From the NCBI RefSeq assembly GCF_011806565.1, contig NZ_JAATOP010000001.1:186001-250000 (forward strand): a DNA stretch of 64,000 nucleotides, in the 5' to 3' direction. Below the pieces are notes generated by a model, which searched no databases, was not told the DNA's origin, and worked only from the letters and a program-made list of their open reading frames with translations. Of this stretch, positions 63,216 through 64,000 are shown piece after piece. Position 1 is the stretch's first letter, and each line of letters opens with the position of its first letter. The DNA comes from Marivivens donghaensis (GTDB taxonomy: Bacteria; Pseudomonadota; Alphaproteobacteria; Rhodobacterales; Rhodobacteraceae). The position numbers and the translations under genes were made by a program.

Positions 63216-64000
63216 TTATTCGGCAGGAGCCCAGCCGGCGATAAGCTGACGAAGCCCCAACCAAGCGCCCGCAAAGATGCTCGCGACGACCAGAGGGGCG
63301 GACCATGACAGGACGGACATGGCAGACAGGCCCTGTCCAATGCTGCACCCCATGGCTACAACGGCGCCGACGCCCATAAGGGCCGCACCAAAGACCTGAC
63401 GGCGAAGTTCGCGCGGGTCTTCGCAGGCTTCCCAGCGGAAGTGGCCCTTGATCAGCGAGCCGAGGAACGCGCCGCACCACACGCCGCAGACCGAACCGAC
63501 TGCGAACGATAGCGAGCTCCCGCTGGCGGTCATGGTCCAAAGGATCGTCTCGCCCAGTGGGGCGGCAAAGGTGTGGCTCGCGACGATAGCGGGGTTGAAC
63601 GCATATTCGGCGATCCACTGTGTCCCCGCCCAAGCAAGGACGACCGACAAGCCGACGACAGCGCCCCATGCGATGTACTCAGGCGCTTTGCGGACGTGCG
63701 ACGGGGCGATGGTGGCCGCTAGGACTACGAGGCCGGCGGCAATTCCGATGAGGTTCGGCGAAACGCCTACGATATTGCCAAGCGTATGCGCGATACCCGC
63801 TGGAGCATCGGCGCGACCTTGCGGAAAGACCGCGACACGAAGATAGGCGAGGGGGCCGCTAATCGTGGCAAAGGCAGCGATGCCCATAACCACCACGATG
63901 ACGAAGTTCCGCAGATCGCCGCCGCCCAATCGCGCGAGAGCGCCGTAACCGCAGTTGCCCGCAAGGGCCATGCCGTAGCCGAAAACGAGACCGCCAACGA
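63216..64000 (-). CDS. YeeE/YedE-family thiosulfate/sulfur transporter (5' truncated by window)
   Basis: The frame is open to the last base of the window, so the N-terminus lies outside. The visible 261 residues hold about seven helices and both Cys motifs of the family: LAGNCGYGALARLGGG near the truncated end and AMGCSIGQGLSAMSVLS near the C-terminus. YeeE carries thiosulfate inward for assimilation through these Cys residues. Stop codon adjoins the M19 dipeptidase stop. Confidence 0.9.
   Translation of the reverse strand, partial: VGGLVFGYGMALAGNCGYGALARLGGGDLRNFVIVVVMGIAAFATISGPLAYLRVAVFPQGRADAPAGIAHTLGNIVGVSPNLIGIAAGLVVLAATIAPSHVRKAPEYIAWGAVVGLSVVLAWAGTQWIAEYAFNPAIVASHTFAAPLGETILWTMTASGSSLSFAVGSVCGVWCGAFLGSLIKGHFRWEACEDPRELRRQVFGAALMGVGAVVAMGCSIGQGLSAMSVLSWSAPLVVASIFAGAWLGLRQLIAGWAPAE

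Overview
The window looks like a chromosomal segment of an alphaproteobacterium of the order Rhodobacterales (Roseobacter/Rhodobacter group). Pointers are a five-gene F1 ATP synthase operon (atpHAGDC) without F0 genes, the DUF1013/TrcR regulator, a Hint-domain protein, the smo/mtl polyol operon known from Rhodobacter sphaeroides, a small SRP RNA of the alpha type, and COQ9 and DUF2125 proteins. Almost everything is intact, densely packed core-genome coding sequence. I see no insertion sequence, prophage, integrase, plasmid function or CRISPR array.

Layout. 1-3.7 kb: the tail of a membrane protein, an AraC regulator, rpe, a 48-codon small ORF and a CreB/CreC-like two-component pair. 3.9-7.3 kb: a tight four-gene lipid cluster (PlcP/LpxH-like phosphoesterase, GT21 lipid glycosyltransferase, DedA-type membrane protein, GT2 glycosyltransferase) that I read as a membrane lipid remodelling unit. 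7.2-15 kb: a glutathione transferase, mscL, ald with a divergent Lrp-type regulator, rpsU, COQ9, a quinone oxidoreductase, an L,D-transpeptidase, an RNase T2 and TrcR. 15.1-18.6 kb, minus strand: dnaX, a small membrane protein, ybaB and recR, preceded by the SRP RNA gene and tRNA-Glu. 18.6-28.2 kb: a split DMT transporter pair, an LpxR-like lipid A deacylase, a Hint protein, rpsD with a structured leader, ada, hisC-tyrC-extensin, DUF2125 and chaC. 28.2-36.3 kb: an ExbB/MotA-like plus MotB/OmpA-like pair with a very long coiled coil, clpA with an M23 peptidase, gloB and a methyltransferase. 36.5-41.9 kb: the F1 operon and an H-type lectin. 41.9-51.4 kb: prs and a run of housekeeping genes (ltaE, ycgN, ribF, alpha carbonic anhydrase, MaoC, HAD, GNAT, Mn-pyrophosphatase, TraB). 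51.6-53.7 kb: groESL with a perfect CIRCE element. 53.8-62.1 kb, minus strand: the complete sorbitol/mannitol system (HAD phosphatase, smoC, smoEFGK, smoS, mtlK). 62.1-64 kb: an M19 dipeptidase and the C-terminal part of a YeeE/YedE transporter running off the end.

How genes work together. The smo operon imports hexitols through a binding-protein ABC transporter and oxidises them with two dehydrogenases under a SorC-type regulator. The lipid cluster could split phospholipids and glycosylate the resulting diacylglycerol. The hisC-tyrC pair serves histidine and tyrosine synthesis. The dnaX-recR cluster joins the replication clamp loader and recombinational repair.

No undescribed defence or mobile system is evident. 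The most interesting leads are the lipid-remodelling cluster with a possible Pho half-site, the ExbB/MotB-like pair with the long coiled coil, the branched rpsD leader, the smoE-smoF intercistronic hairpin, the paired palindromes between ald and its regulator, and several unrecognised small ORFs fused by overlap to known genes.
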